Positions 53,383 through 62,644 of a stretch of 64,000 nucleotides of DNA are shown piece by piece. Position 1 is the stretch's first letter. Each line of letters begins with the position of its first letter. The stretch covers positions 125,397-189,396 of the forward strand of contig JABWCQ010000004.1 of the NCBI GenBank assembly GCA_013360195.1. Reading direction: 5' to 3'. The stretch is from a bacterium. GTDB lineage: Bacteria; Electryoneota; RPQS01. The notes under the pieces are model-generated. The model had not been told where the DNA came from, ran no database searches, and was given only the letters and a program-made list of their open reading frames with translations. Both the position numbers and the translations under genes were made by a program.

Positions 53383-54441
53383 ATGAATTTCTACGTAGAT
53401 CTTCTCCGCGAACTCTCCGATGCTTTCGGCCCTTCAAATCACGAAGAACAAGTTCGCGACATCATTTCTCGCGTTGTCAAACCTTGGGTGAGCGACCTCC
53501 GCACCGATGCGCTTGGCAACCTCATCGCTTTTCGCCCCGGCAGGAACGGCAAGCGCTTAATGCTCGATGCCCACACGGACGAGATTGGCATCATGGTTCG
53601 CCACATCGATGCTCGGGGCTTTATAAAGTTCGCGACTATCGGTGGCTGGGATGACCGGATGTTCCCCGGCCATCGCGTTACTTTCAAGTCACGCGACGGA
53701 CGTTTCTATTATGGCGTCATCGGCATGGCCCCCCCGCACGTGCTCTCTCCGGCACAAAAAGAGAAGGGAATTCCTGCCGAAGATTACTTTGTGGATATCG
53801 GCGTTGAATCCGCTGAAGAAGCCGCCGTCCTTGGCGCATCCATCGGTGATCCCGGCACTCTTGCCTATCCGTTCCAGAAGCTGAAGGACGACGTGTACAT
53901 TGGAAAGGCCTTTGATGATCGTGTCGGCTGTCTGACCGTTGTTTCGCTTCTGAAAGCGCTCCATGAAGGTGAAATCAAGACTGACATGGATGTTTACGCG
54001 AACTTTGCGACCAGTGAGGAAGTCGGCTTGCGTGGCGCAGGACCCGCAGCTTTCGGCATTGACCCGCATGTCGCCATCGCATTCGAAGGCACAATCGGAT
54101 CCGATTTCCCGGGCGTCCCCGAAGAAAAACGGCCCTGTGCTCAACGCAAAGGACCGGTAATTACAATTGCGGACAAATCTGTTCTGGTCCCCCGCAGGAT
54201 GGTGGACCTGATGACCGATTGTGCCAAACAAGTCGGTATTCCATATCAATACAAGATGCCGATCTACGGCGGCACAAACGCTGGCTCAATTCATATGTCA
54301 CGGGCTGGAATCCTCGCGGGGTGTATCGCAACTCCGTGCCGATACATTCACTCGCCCAATACAACATTGTATTGGCCGGATTTCGAAAACACGCTGAAGC
54401 TCGCCAAACGAGTTGTTGAGCGTGCACACGAACTGGCCTAA
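53383..54441 (+). CDS. M42-family aminopeptidase (FrvX/glutamyl aminopeptidase type)
   Basis: This 352-residue protein has the metal ligands of M42 peptidases: His in LDAHTDEIG, Asp in GKAFDDRVGC, Glu-Glu in TSEEVGLRGA, Asp in GSDFPG and the C-terminal His in CRYIHSP. The PDZ-like insertion typical of the family lies between residues 70 and 165. M42 enzymes are cytosolic dodecamers that trim peptides. The stop overlaps that of the convergent secreted-esterase gene by four bases. Confidence 0.94.
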   Translation: MNFYVDLLRELSDAFGPSNHEEQVRDIISRVVKPWVSDLRTDALGNLIAFRPGRNGKRLMLDAHTDEIGIMVRHIDARGFIKFATIGGWDDRMFPGHRVTFKSRDGRFYYGVIGMAPPHVLSPAQKEKGIPAEDYFVDIGVESAEEAAVLGASIGDPGTLAYPFQKLKDDVYIGKAFDDRVGCLTVVSLLKALHEGEIKTDMDVYANFATSEEVGLRGAGPAAFGIDPHVAIAFEGTIGSDFPGVPEEKRPCAQRKGPVITIADKSVLVPRRMVDLMTDCAKQVGIPYQYKMPIYGGTNAGSIHMSRAGILAGCIATPCRYIHSPNTTLYWPDFENTLKLAKRVVERAHELA

Positions 54442-55934
54442 CGAATCAACAGGACCTTAATCGCGGCGCTGTCTCCTGTGCGAACGAAATAGACTCCGCT
54501 CGTAAGTCCCGTTACTGGGACAGTCAGTTCATTGAGTCCCGGAACAAGCTGAACTTCCGTCGTCTTCGCTATTCGGCCTTGGATGTCATACAGATCGAGT
54601 GTCGTGAGTTGTCTGTCAAAGCTCTCAACTCGAAGCCTGAACTCCGAGTTGACCGGATTCGGATAGACGCTGACCAATCGCAAATCAAACGGCTCTGCAG
54701 CCAGCCGTTCATCGAACGTCAGTTCGAATTCCTCGTCGCCTGACACATGAAGGGTCAACTCCCCGTCGCCGCTGACTCGATACGCGCGGACACCGTCCAA
54801 ACTGACAACTGCGCGTGCCGGCAAACCTCGCAGCGTCAGATTCGTTGTTCGTCCGGTCGGATCGATGCTTTGCCAATGGCAGCGAAGCGTGTCCAGCTCT
54901 GGCCAGGGAAACACGAAGTTCACCGTCAGCGCCGCCACATTCTGCAGCAGAGCGATATCGATGCGCTTGCTTCCCGCTTCCTTTCGGATATCCCAGCGCG
55001 CGAATGTGTAAGCTGAATCGCCTAGAACCACATCACAATAATAGTATCTGCCGTCTTCATCTGCCGCCAAGGCCAAGGTGTCAGGGAACCGATTGGCTGA
55101 GTAGCCGCTAAACCAGTCACATACCAGCCCGGCGTCCAATATGTTGAAGCCGTGTCCCTGCCAGCTCGCCGCGCCGAAAAATGACTCGGCACCGAATCGC
55201 CTTAGCACTGCATAATCCTGCGCGGCATATCCATAAGCGTCCCATTCGAACTGCTCCGCGCCCCAACTGCTCAAAACGGGAACTGTCAGGCTGTTGAAGT
55301 GCATGCTTTCGCTTGTGTCCGCAAAGTGAACTGCGCTGTAACGATGATACTCATAGGCCACGGAGTCCGATTCAAACGGGAATCCTCCGAACGCCGCGCG
55401 CATCGAACGATTCGTGTCTCCGCTTGCCAGGTATTGCTCCTGCCGCAGTTGGCAATCCAGTATCTGCGAGCCTCCGGCAGTTGCCGCGATGAGATAATCG
55501 TCATATGCGCAATTGTTATTGTGCCAAACCTGACCCGCGGCTCCGCCCATGGACCCGCCGCACATGTAAATGGAGTCCGGCGAAAACGGATAACGCTCCT
55601 TCAGATAATCGAGCATCGCCCGGCAATGCAGTTGCGGCAGCCGTGTGTTCCAATGACGGTCGTTCGGCCCCATGTGACTGGCAAGAATCCAACCTCGCTC
55701 TTCGCACAAATCACTATACGGATGCGCGAAGATTTCGGATTCGGATCCGCCGAGAGCATGCCAGCCTACAATGATTGCCGGAGGTCGCTGCGAGTCGTAC
55801 GATGACGGAATCTGCACGAGAAACAATGCCGTGTCACCGGCCGCCGTTGGAGTCGTTGCTTCAAACAGCTCAGGCTGCGCCTGTGCGCGTTCGCAAAACA
55901 TGCAGAACAAACAGATGATGAAGACAACCGGCAT
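54438..55934 (-). CDS. Secreted alpha/beta-hydrolase (esterase-like) with Por-type sorting tail
   Basis: This 498-residue protein has a signal peptide (MPVVFIICLFCMFCERAQAQ). The N-terminal 300 residues resemble secreted polyhydroxyalkanoate/feruloyl esterase-type alpha/beta hydrolases: the strand PPAIIVGWHALGGSESEIF holds the oxyanion region and CGGSMGGAAGQVW is the nucleophile elbow (Ser in GGSMG). A beta-sandwich linker follows. The last 75 residues (VSVYPNPVNSEFRLRV, LDLYDIQGRIAKT, SGVYFVRTGD) are a FlgD-like sorting domain. Substrate is unknown. Its ATG abuts the ATG of the divergent SDR gene without a gap. Confidence 0.83.
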   Translation of the reverse strand: MPVVFIICLFCMFCERAQAQPELFEATTPTAAGDTALFLVQIPSSYDSQRPPAIIVGWHALGGSESEIFAHPYSDLCEERGWILASHMGPNDRHWNTRLPQLHCRAMLDYLKERYPFSPDSIYMCGGSMGGAAGQVWHNNNCAYDDYLIAATAGGSQILDCQLRQEQYLASGDTNRSMRAAFGGFPFESDSVAYEYHRYSAVHFADTSESMHFNSLTVPVLSSWGAEQFEWDAYGYAAQDYAVLRRFGAESFFGAASWQGHGFNILDAGLVCDWFSGYSANRFPDTLALAADEDGRYYYCDVVLGDSAYTFARWDIRKEAGSKRIDIALLQNVAALTVNFVFPWPELDTLRCHWQSIDPTGRTTNLTLRGLPARAVVSLDGVRAYRVSGDGELTLHVSGDEEFELTFDERLAAEPFDLRLVSVYPNPVNSEFRLRVESFDRQLTTLDLYDIQGRIAKTTEVQLVPGLNELTVPVTGLTSGVYFVRTGDSAAIKVLLIR

Positions 55935-56684
55935 ATGAACTACGAGTTACATGGAAAAGTGGCACTGGTCACCGGATCTGCGCGTGGTATCGGTCGCGGG
56001 ATTGCACTGAAATTGGCACAATCCGGTGCGGATGTCATTGTCAATTACCTGGAGCGTGAAGATGCGGCACGGGAAGTTGTCGAATGGATTCGCGGAATTG
56101 GCCGTCGCGCAGTCGCTATTCAAGCCGATGTGTCCAGCGAGCAGGGAGTGGACAAGCTCTTTTCGTCTATCCCGCCTGAATTCCACCGCCTCGATATTCT
56201 CGTCAACAACGCCGGCCCCTTCAAAGTAAAGAAGCTTCTCGAAACCACCTCTGAAGAGTGGGAACTCATGCTCCGCGGAAATTTGCTCAGCGCATTCTGG
56301 GTTACGCAGCGCGCAGTTCCTATCATAATGCGATCTGAAAACGGCGGCTCAATTATCTTCATCGGAGCACCCAATGCCGAGCGTGTTGGGTCGCAGCATG
56401 TCAGCTGTGCATATTCAATTGCTAAAACCGGCGTTGTCATCATGGCGCAGACATTGGCACGCGATCTCGGTCCGAAGAACATCCGCTCGAACGTCATCAA
56501 CCCGGGCTTCATCGAAAACGACACCATGACTCCCAGAATGCGTCAGTGGATGCCGTCCGAAGTCCCCTTGGGAGAAATCGGCCACCCCGGAGACATCGCC
56601 TCGGCCGCTGTCTTCCTCTGCTCCACGGAAGCAGCCTACATGAACGGTGCCATCTTGAACGTGCACGGGGGCCTCTGGATATGA
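55935..56684 (+). CDS. Short-chain dehydrogenase/reductase (FabG- or FolM-like)
   Basis: This 249-residue SDR has the cofactor motif TGSARGIGRGIAL (13-25), NNAG (91-94) and catalytic Tyr160-xxx-Lys164 in AYSIAKTG. At the position of the catalytic Ser, the sequence reads FIGAPNAERVG, with no Ser at the aligned place; the ER-GS-H stretch is faintly like FolM/pteridine reductases, where Ser is also replaced. So a pteridine or unusual substrate is possible (inference); a FabG-type role is the alternative. It starts directly at the last base of the divergent esterase start codon. Confidence 0.88.
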   Translation: MNYELHGKVALVTGSARGIGRGIALKLAQSGADVIVNYLEREDAAREVVEWIRGIGRRAVAIQADVSSEQGVDKLFSSIPPEFHRLDILVNNAGPFKVKKLLETTSEEWELMLRGNLLSAFWVTQRAVPIIMRSENGGSIIFIGAPNAERVGSQHVSCAYSIAKTGVVIMAQTLARDLGPKNIRSNVINPGFIENDTMTPRMRQWMPSEVPLGEIGHPGDIASAAVFLCSTEAAYMNGAILNVHGGLWI

Positions 56685-57000
56685 TTCAATATAATGCCTC
56701 TGTTCGAATTATCAACCCCGGCACACGCTCTGCAATTACAGTGATTCGCCCTTTCGCACAGAACCCGATGATTATTTTTAACACATTGTATTTATAAGCT
56801 TTAGATTGTAGATTGTCTTCGAATTTGTGAGTTGTCTATGCGAAAATGTGCGCACTGCGCGCATTTTCTGCATTTCGTGACCAGCGGTTGTTTTTCCATT
56901 TCTTCCCCTAACTCATTGCAAACCTGACTTTTTAGCTCTATTTTCACTGCATAGAAATTTGTCCCTTTTTCACCTCAGTCCCGCCCTTTGGAGGAACGAC
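56685..57000. other. 316-bp intergenic region with a stem-loop
   Basis: No gene is seen here. A 12-bp stem (56842-56853 with 56857-56868, one G-U) closes an ACT loop and is followed by T-rich sequence; it may end the SDR transcript. A short tandem TAGATTG repeat lies at about 56801-56815. The last 12 bases hold the GGAGG ribosome binding site of the C25 gene. Confidence 0.55.
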
Positions 57001-60000
57001 ATGATCCGCACCACGGCACGGTTTACTTTGAGCCTTTTGACTCTGCTCGCTTGCGCCGGTTTTTGCCTCGCGGCATCAGAAACCTCGCCCTACTTGCACG
57101 TCTCAAGTATGGCTCCCGAATTCACGGAGATTCGCTGGGAGGATCCGGAATTCAATGTCGCGTCGGAGATGATTGACGGCGAACGACTTTCCGCCGTCGA
57201 TATCCCCGGTGAACGCATTCTCTTTCGCGAAGGATATCCTGCCTTGCCTCACGTGACGCGCATCTACCGTATCCCAAACACCGGATCTGTTGAGTTGGTC
57301 ATCAACGGTGCAGAGTATCGGCTCCAGGACGATTTCCTTCCCGTTCCCGCTCGTCGTGAAGAACATTCAGGGTGGGGACGTCCCGAAAAATCCGCCGACG
57401 TGTACGCAGTGAACGACTGGTATCCGCGCGACATCGCCGAAGTCAGCCCGCCGGCAATTTTCCGCGACTTTCGCATCGTTACCGTCACCCTTTACCCCGT
57501 GCAGGTGAATCCGGTGACGCGGCAAGCGCGCTTCTATGACAACATCAGCGTGGACCTGGTCGCCAACGAGACTCCTGGAATCAACGAGATTCATCGCGTC
57601 CGCCGTCCCAGTGGCCGTTGGGCGCCCATGTACGATGCATTCATCGAGAACCTCGATGAAACGGCTCTCGATGACGTGGATTACAATCCCGGCAGCTATG
57701 CCATTATTTGCAAGGACAACTCAACCGTCTTGCAGTGGGCTGATTCGCTCAGGCAATGGCGCCAGAGAATGGGATTCACGGTCACTATTGAAGCCCGCAA
57801 CAACTGGTCAAGCTCGACCATCTTAAGTTATCTGCAAACCGCTTACGATACCTGGGACCCGCCGCTTGAATTCGCGGTTCTGATGGGCGATGCGGATGGT
57901 ACGTATTCGATTCCTGTCAGCCCTAATAACCGCTATGACCACGGTTATGCCGACCTTGAAGGCAATGACGATTTCGAGGAAATTAGCGTCGGCCGACTGT
58001 CCTATTCGCAGTCGAACCACTTCCCGCTGATTAACAACAAGATTATGGCCTACGAGCGCACGCCCTACATGGACGACACAGGCTGGTTTACGCGCGCGTT
58101 CCTGTACGCCGGCACGAACAACAACGTCAGCTCCAATGAGATTCTGATGCTTTGGGCTGCCGATATGTACCGAAACTACACCGGTATTTCAAATCCGCAA
58201 GTTTCTACTCACCCCGGCAATGTCAGCAATTCGCTCATCGGCGAGCGCTTGACCGAAGGTGTCGGCTATTTCCTCTGGCGGGGTACAGTGGTCGGCGAAA
58301 TGAACAATTCTGCCGCTACGTCGATGACTTCGTCACCGAAACTTCCCATTGTGCTCACCATAACCTGCGGCTCCGGTGATTACAATCAGGGCGAAGCGCT
58401 AAATGAAGCTTGGCTCCTTGCAGGAAGTCCGACCGCTCCCAAAGGCGGCATTTGCGGCATTGGTACCGCCACGTTTAATACGCACGTTCCCTTCAATAAT
58501 ACCGTTGCCGGAGGTTTGGCGTATGCCATCACTAACCTCGGTATCCGTCATATTGGAACGGCTCTGTCCGCTGCGAAAGTCGAATTGTTGCGCGCATTCC
58601 CGGGCGACGGCACAGGAGCCATGTTCGCTCACTGGAATAACTTGATGGGTGATCCCGGAATTTCCATGTGGACGGATATCCCCGTTGTCATGGATGTCAC
58701 CTATCCGACGACCGTGAATGTCGGCGCGCGCCGTGTCCGTCCGCAAGTCGTGGATGACGCCACCGGTGAACCTATTGCCGAAGCGCTTGTCGTCTTGATC
58801 AAGAACGGTGAAACGTTTGTCAAGGGCTTTACCGATGAAGGCGGATTTGTTGACCTGCCTGTGACGGTGAATACCCCCGGCACGATGACCCTTACGGTGT
58901 CTAAGCGGAACCACAAGCCGTTCCTCGCCGACATAAGCTGCGTCAATGCCAATGAAATGGTTACTGTGTTCTCGTACACAGTGGACGATGATAACAACGG
59001 CGGCACGTCCGGAAACGACAACGACCAGTTTAATCCCGGCGAAACGATAGACCTGTCCGTGACTTTGCGCAACTTCGGCACATCAATTACGTCGAATAAC
59101 GTCAATGCCACGGTCACCTGTGACAATCCTGATGTCACGATTCTTCAAGCGACATCGGCGTTTCCGCCCATTGCACCCGATGCTCAGGCTACGGGTACGA
59201 CGCCCTTCAGGATTCAGCTCGCACCAACAATGTTGCACAATGAAACTGCGAAGCTGACATTTGAAGTAACCTCCTCCACAGGCACTGCCTTCAGCACGGT
59301 CGAATTGACTATCCGTGCCGGAAGCTGTGTCTATGTCTCTTCACAGGTTACGGGAGGCAACAACAATAATCGTCTCGATCCCGGTGAAACGGCCAACCTC
59401 CGTATTACCGTCCGGAACGAAGGCGGACTTGCCATGGACAATGTGAGTGCCACGCTCATTTCGCAATATAGCCTGCTGTCAATAAACGACGGCACTGGCT
59501 CCTTTGGCAATATCGCCGTTAACGGCACCGCCACGAGCGGCGCGACGGATTTCGTCGTGCGCGCCAACAGCGTCGGCTATCCCGGCAGCATCGGTAATCT
59601 GATGCTCGTTATGGAAACTCCGGGCGGCTTCGTTGACTCCGTCGCCTTTGCGCTCCCGATTGGCTTAGCCACGGCCGCCGACCCGACAGGTCCGGACCCC
59701 TTCGGCTACCTTGCCTATGACGACATTGACGACGAATACGAATTCCATCGCGAGTTCAATTGGACTGACATTTCCACCATTGGTACCCGTTTAACGCACG
59801 CAAGTGCCGACCCCGGCGAACAGCAGCCTAACGGCCAGACAAACAGCGATGTCGTCGAACTCCCCTTTGATTTCATGTTCTACGGCGAAACCTACGACTC
59901 GCTCACCATCTGCTCCAACGGTTGGGCTGCCTTCGGCGATCAGGATCATCTCGACATGTTCCGCAACTATCCCATCCCCGGTCAGCAGGCTCCCGAAGCC

Positions 60001-61971
60001 ATGCTCGCGCCCTTCTGGGATGACTTGAAAACCAATGGCCCCAATGACGGTGTCTACTACTACTACGACGAAGCCAATGACCGCGTCATCATCGAGTGGA
60101 ATGCCGTCGGCGCGTTTTCACAGGGCACCAATCTCGATTTCCAACTGATTCTGCTTGACCCGACCGTCTATCCCACCAACGACGGCAACGGCATCATCAT
60201 CTTCCAGTATGATAATGCGCAGTCCATTCAGCAGGATACATGGGAAGAGCAGACCGGCGAAACCGTCGGTATTCAGGCTCCCCGCGCACTCATCGGCTTG
60301 CAGTATCGTCACAGCGGCAGCAATGCCCCCGGCGCGAATGGTATCGGTAACGACCGCGCGGTTGTGATAACCACCGAAAAGCGTTTTGCCACCGGCATTA
60401 TCACAGGGCATGTCTCCGACTTGGCCACGGGTGATCCCATCGAAGGTGTGCTGATTTCTCTCGATGGGGAGGAGGATGTCGCAACAACGGACGTGCAGGG
60501 CAATTACACGATGATTGATGTGGAAATCGGCACCTACACTGTGCGTGCCACTCGCTGGGGCTACAATCAGGGCGTCACCGCGGATTTCGTGGTCGAAATG
60601 GACAGCACTGAAACTGCCACCTTCAGCCTTACGCATCCTGAAATTGATCTCTCGACCGACGCCCTGAATGTCAATCTTCCCGGCGATCCGACAGAACAAT
60701 CTTTCAACATTGACAACGACGGCAACGGCCCGCTCGATTTCCGCATCAGCCTGGAGTATCAGGCTCTGAACGGCGAGCGCGGCAACTGGTCTACCATCGC
60801 GCAGCAAAGCGTCACCGGCGAAACAGGAGACGGTCAAATTCTCGGCTGTGCCTTTGACGGCGACCATTGGGTAGTCAGCGGCGGCGCAGGTCCCTCCGGT
60901 CCCAACTATCTCTACTACTACAATCTGACCGGCGACCTCGTCTTTACCGCGGAGCAGCCCACCACCACGCAGTTCGGCTTCTACGATCTGGCCTTTGACG
61001 GCGAATACATCTACGGCAGCACCGACGGCTTGCAGGAGTTGCAGGGTGTGGATGCTTCAGGTGCCATTCGCACTACGGTTCCCTGTCATCAGGTCAGCCC
61101 CGCGCGCTGTATCGCCTATGACCCCGCTCTTGATCAATTCTGGGTTGCCGACTACAGTACTCCGGTCTTCTGCATTGACCGCGAAGGCAACGAGATTCAT
61201 CGCTTCAACAACAATCTTGACAAGACCGGTCTCGCGTGGTATCCCGATGATCCCGACGGCTACAAACTCTACGTGTTCCACTGGAACACGCAGGGCACCG
61301 GCGGCACGCTTGTCAGCAAGATTCACCCGACCTCCGGCGCCATTCTCGCCGTGACCTCCATCACCGATGTGAACGGTGATCGTGCGGGCGGATGTGATAT
61401 CAGCTCGACGTGGAACAGCATGCTGACCGTCTTCGGCGGCATCTTCCAGAACTCGCAGGGTGACCGTCTCGAGATGCGCCAGATGAAATTCGACACCGAT
61501 TGGATTGGCGTTACTCCGCTTATTTCGTCCGTGCTGCCCCAAAGCTCGCGTGACATCTCAGTCTCGATTGACCCTGCGAATTTGCGCGACTTGACCTATC
61601 ATGTCAATATCATTGTCAGCAACAACTCGCTGGACAGCTCCGTTGTACTTCCGCTCACGCTTGCACGCTTCCTGGTTGCCGAGGAACCTGCGCCGCAGAT
61701 TCCTGCTCAGTTTGCTGTCCATCAAAACTATCCTAATCCTTTCAATCCTTCGACTCAAATTCGCTTTGATTTGAGTGAAGCCGGCCTCACGACCATGAAG
61801 ATATTCAATGTCTTGGGTCAGGAGGTGGCCGCGCCTCTGCGCGAAGCCCGACTGAATGTCGGTCAGCATCTTGTGGATGTTGATATGACTGGTTTCCCGT
61901 CCGGTGTCTATCTCTATCGAGTGGAGAGCGGTAGTTTTGTCGAAACCCGCAAGATGGTTTTGATGAAGTAA
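57001..61971 (+). CDS. Giant secreted protein with gingipain-like C25 peptidase core and Por-type sorting tail
   Basis: ATG 57001 is preceded by GGAGG at ideal spacing and starts a signal peptide (MIRTTARFTLSLLTLLACAG); an in-frame TTG 42 bases upstream is rejected. The 1656-residue protein has a C25-type propeptide (LFREGYPALPHVTRIYRIP), a C25-like domain (about 240-570; VLMGDADGTY, ITCGSGDYNQGEA, MGDPGISMW), two Ig-like modules (NPGETIDLSVTLRNFG, DPGETANLRITVRNEG), a nidogen-like region (VELPFDFMFYGETYDS), a carboxypeptidase-regulatory-like domain (GHVSDLATGDPIEGVLISLD), a propeller-like region and a FlgD-like sorting tail (NYPNPFNPSTQIRFDL, SGVYLYRVESG). Cys456 fits the catalytic Cys, but the usual GH-histidine motif is absent: the sequence there is YFLWRGT (Arg427). 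Confidence 0.85.
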   Translation: MIRTTARFTLSLLTLLACAGFCLAASETSPYLHVSSMAPEFTEIRWEDPEFNVASEMIDGERLSAVDIPGERILFREGYPALPHVTRIYRIPNTGSVELVINGAEYRLQDDFLPVPARREEHSGWGRPEKSADVYAVNDWYPRDIAEVSPPAIFRDFRIVTVTLYPVQVNPVTRQARFYDNISVDLVANETPGINEIHRVRRPSGRWAPMYDAFIENLDETALDDVDYNPGSYAIICKDNSTVLQWADSLRQWRQRMGFTVTIEARNNWSSSTILSYLQTAYDTWDPPLEFAVLMGDADGTYSIPVSPNNRYDHGYADLEGNDDFEEISVGRLSYSQSNHFPLINNKIMAYERTPYMDDTGWFTRAFLYAGTNNNVSSNEILMLWAADMYRNYTGISNPQVSTHPGNVSNSLIGERLTEGVGYFLWRGTVVGEMNNSAATSMTSSPKLPIVLTITCGSGDYNQGEALNEAWLLAGSPTAPKGGICGIGTATFNTHVPFNNTVAGGLAYAITNLGIRHIGTALSAAKVELLRAFPGDGTGAMFAHWNNLMGDPGISMWTDIPVVMDVTYPTTVNVGARRVRPQVVDDATGEPIAEALVVLIKNGETFVKGFTDEGGFVDLPVTVNTPGTMTLTVSKRNHKPFLADISCVNANEMVTVFSYTVDDDNNGGTSGNDNDQFNPGETIDLSVTLRNFGTSITSNNVNATVTCDNPDVTILQATSAFPPIAPDAQATGTTPFRIQLAPTMLHNETAKLTFEVTSSTGTAFSTVELTIRAGSCVYVSSQVTGGNNNNRLDPGETANLRITVRNEGGLAMDNVSATLISQYSLLSINDGTGSFGNIAVNGTATSGATDFVVRANSVGYPGSIGNLMLVMETPGGFVDSVAFALPIGLATAADPTGPDPFGYLAYDDIDDEYEFHREFNWTDISTIGTRLTHASADPGEQQPNGQTNSDVVELPFDFMFYGETYDSLTICSNGWAAFGDQDHLDMFRNYPIPGQQAPEAMLAPFWDDLKTNGPNDGVYYYYDEANDRVIIEWNAVGAFSQGTNLDFQLILLDPTVYPTNDGNGIIIFQYDNAQSIQQDTWEEQTGETVGIQAPRALIGLQYRHSGSNAPGANGIGNDRAVVITTEKRFATGIITGHVSDLATGDPIEGVLISLDGEEDVATTDVQGNYTMIDVEIGTYTVRATRWGYNQGVTADFVVEMDSTETATFSLTHPEIDLSTDALNVNLPGDPTEQSFNIDNDGNGPLDFRISLEYQALNGERGNWSTIAQQSVTGETGDGQILGCAFDGDHWVVSGGAGPSGPNYLYYYNLTGDLVFTAEQPTTTQFGFYDLAFDGEYIYGSTDGLQELQGVDASGAIRTTVPCHQVSPARCIAYDPALDQFWVADYSTPVFCIDREGNEIHRFNNNLDKTGLAWYPDDPDGYKLYVFHWNTQGTGGTLVSKIHPTSGAILAVTSITDVNGDRAGGCDISSTWNSMLTVFGGIFQNSQGDRLEMRQMKFDTDWIGVTPLISSVLPQSSRDISVSIDPANLRDLTYHVNIIVSNNSLDSSVVLPLTLARFLVAEEPAPQIPAQFAVHQNYPNPFNPSTQIRFDLSEAGLTTMKIFNVLGQEVAAPLREARLNVGQHLVDVDMTGFPSGVYLYRVESGSFVETRKMVLMK

Positions 61972-61993
61972 TATTTCGCACGCTCTATCTGCC

Positions 61994-62026
61994 GGGCGCG
62001 GTCAATGTTGGCCGCGCCCTTTTTTC
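61994..62026 (+). terminator. Strong intrinsic terminator of the C25 gene
   Basis: A GC-rich stem (61994-62005 with 62008-62019, one G-U; the innermost pairs probably open to give an ATGT loop) is followed by six T residues, 22 bases after the C25 stop codon. Confidence 0.92.
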
Positions 62027-62044
62027 TCTGTCATCCTCTGTAAG

Positions 62045-62142
62045 GACCTACTCAAGCACCACGAACACATCAAACACAATTCTCGATGTTCATACGTTGC
62101 CATCCCGTAGCGTAGCGCAGTGACCTACTCAAGCACCACGAA
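62045..62142. repeat. Pair of 21-bp direct repeats
   Basis: The 21-base sequence beginning GACCTACTCAAG occurs identically at 62045-62065 and 62122-62142, 77 bases apart. No gene is encoded between them. Their origin (remnant, duplication or part of a dispersed repeat) cannot be told from the window. Confidence 0.8.
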
Positions 62143-62178
62143 AATCCGAAGCGCATTCACGATGCAGCACACCTTGTC

Positions 62179-62375
62179 ATCCTGGAAGGATCTCTCTAAA
62201 CAAAGTCGAGATACAAAGCGCAACACAAACCATTACTAGGTCGAGCCTCCAGGCTCGACTCCCAGAGTGAAGAACCTTGCCATACGCACCACGCAAATCT
62301 TAAAATCATACTTCCGACGGCCTCCGGCCGTCTTCGCTCTGGTCTCCCCCCAAAATCTGCCGCAGTTTTGGGGGG
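62179..62375. repeat. Cluster of palindromic elements in intergenic DNA
   Basis: Four inverted repeats lie in about 200 bp: ATCCT-GGA-AGGAT (62179-62191), GTCGAGCC-TCCA-GGCTCGAC (62240-62259), GACGGCC-TCC-GGCCGTC (62316-62332) and CCCCCCAAAA paired with TTTTGGGGGG (62346-62355 with 62366-62375), whose inner bases also pair (CTG with CAG). None is placed like a normal terminator for the genes on either side. The pattern resembles REP-like dispersed hairpin elements (inference). Confidence 0.7.
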
Positions 62376-62644
62376 CTAAGGGGGGCCTCGCCTTTCTAGC
62401 TTCTCAATAACCCTCTGAAGCTCCGCAACTTACTACCCCAAATCCCTCCATTAACTTAACTCTAAAAGTGTCCCATTTCTTCTGACGACCAACAATCGCG
62501 ATTTGTGTAAACCATCGAATAAGGATCAAAATAGGTGCTTACGTCAAAGGCTCTAGATGGCGTGGATAGTTCCGCTGCCCAGATTATCACCAAGGCAGTC
62601 AGCACGATTTTAGTGAAGCGAAGCATTATAGAATCTCTCTTTCT
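62376..62644. other. Intergenic stretch without recognised features
   Basis: No coding frame, RNA gene or clear terminator was seen in these 269 bases, which lead up to the stop of the minus-strand FG-GAP gene. Further short repeats or regulatory sites may be present but are not supported. Confidence 0.6.

Noticed and set aside
62045..62142. Two-unit tandem repeat as a CRISPR remnant
   Set aside because: Only two 21-bp copies, with no palindromic repeat unit and no cas genes.
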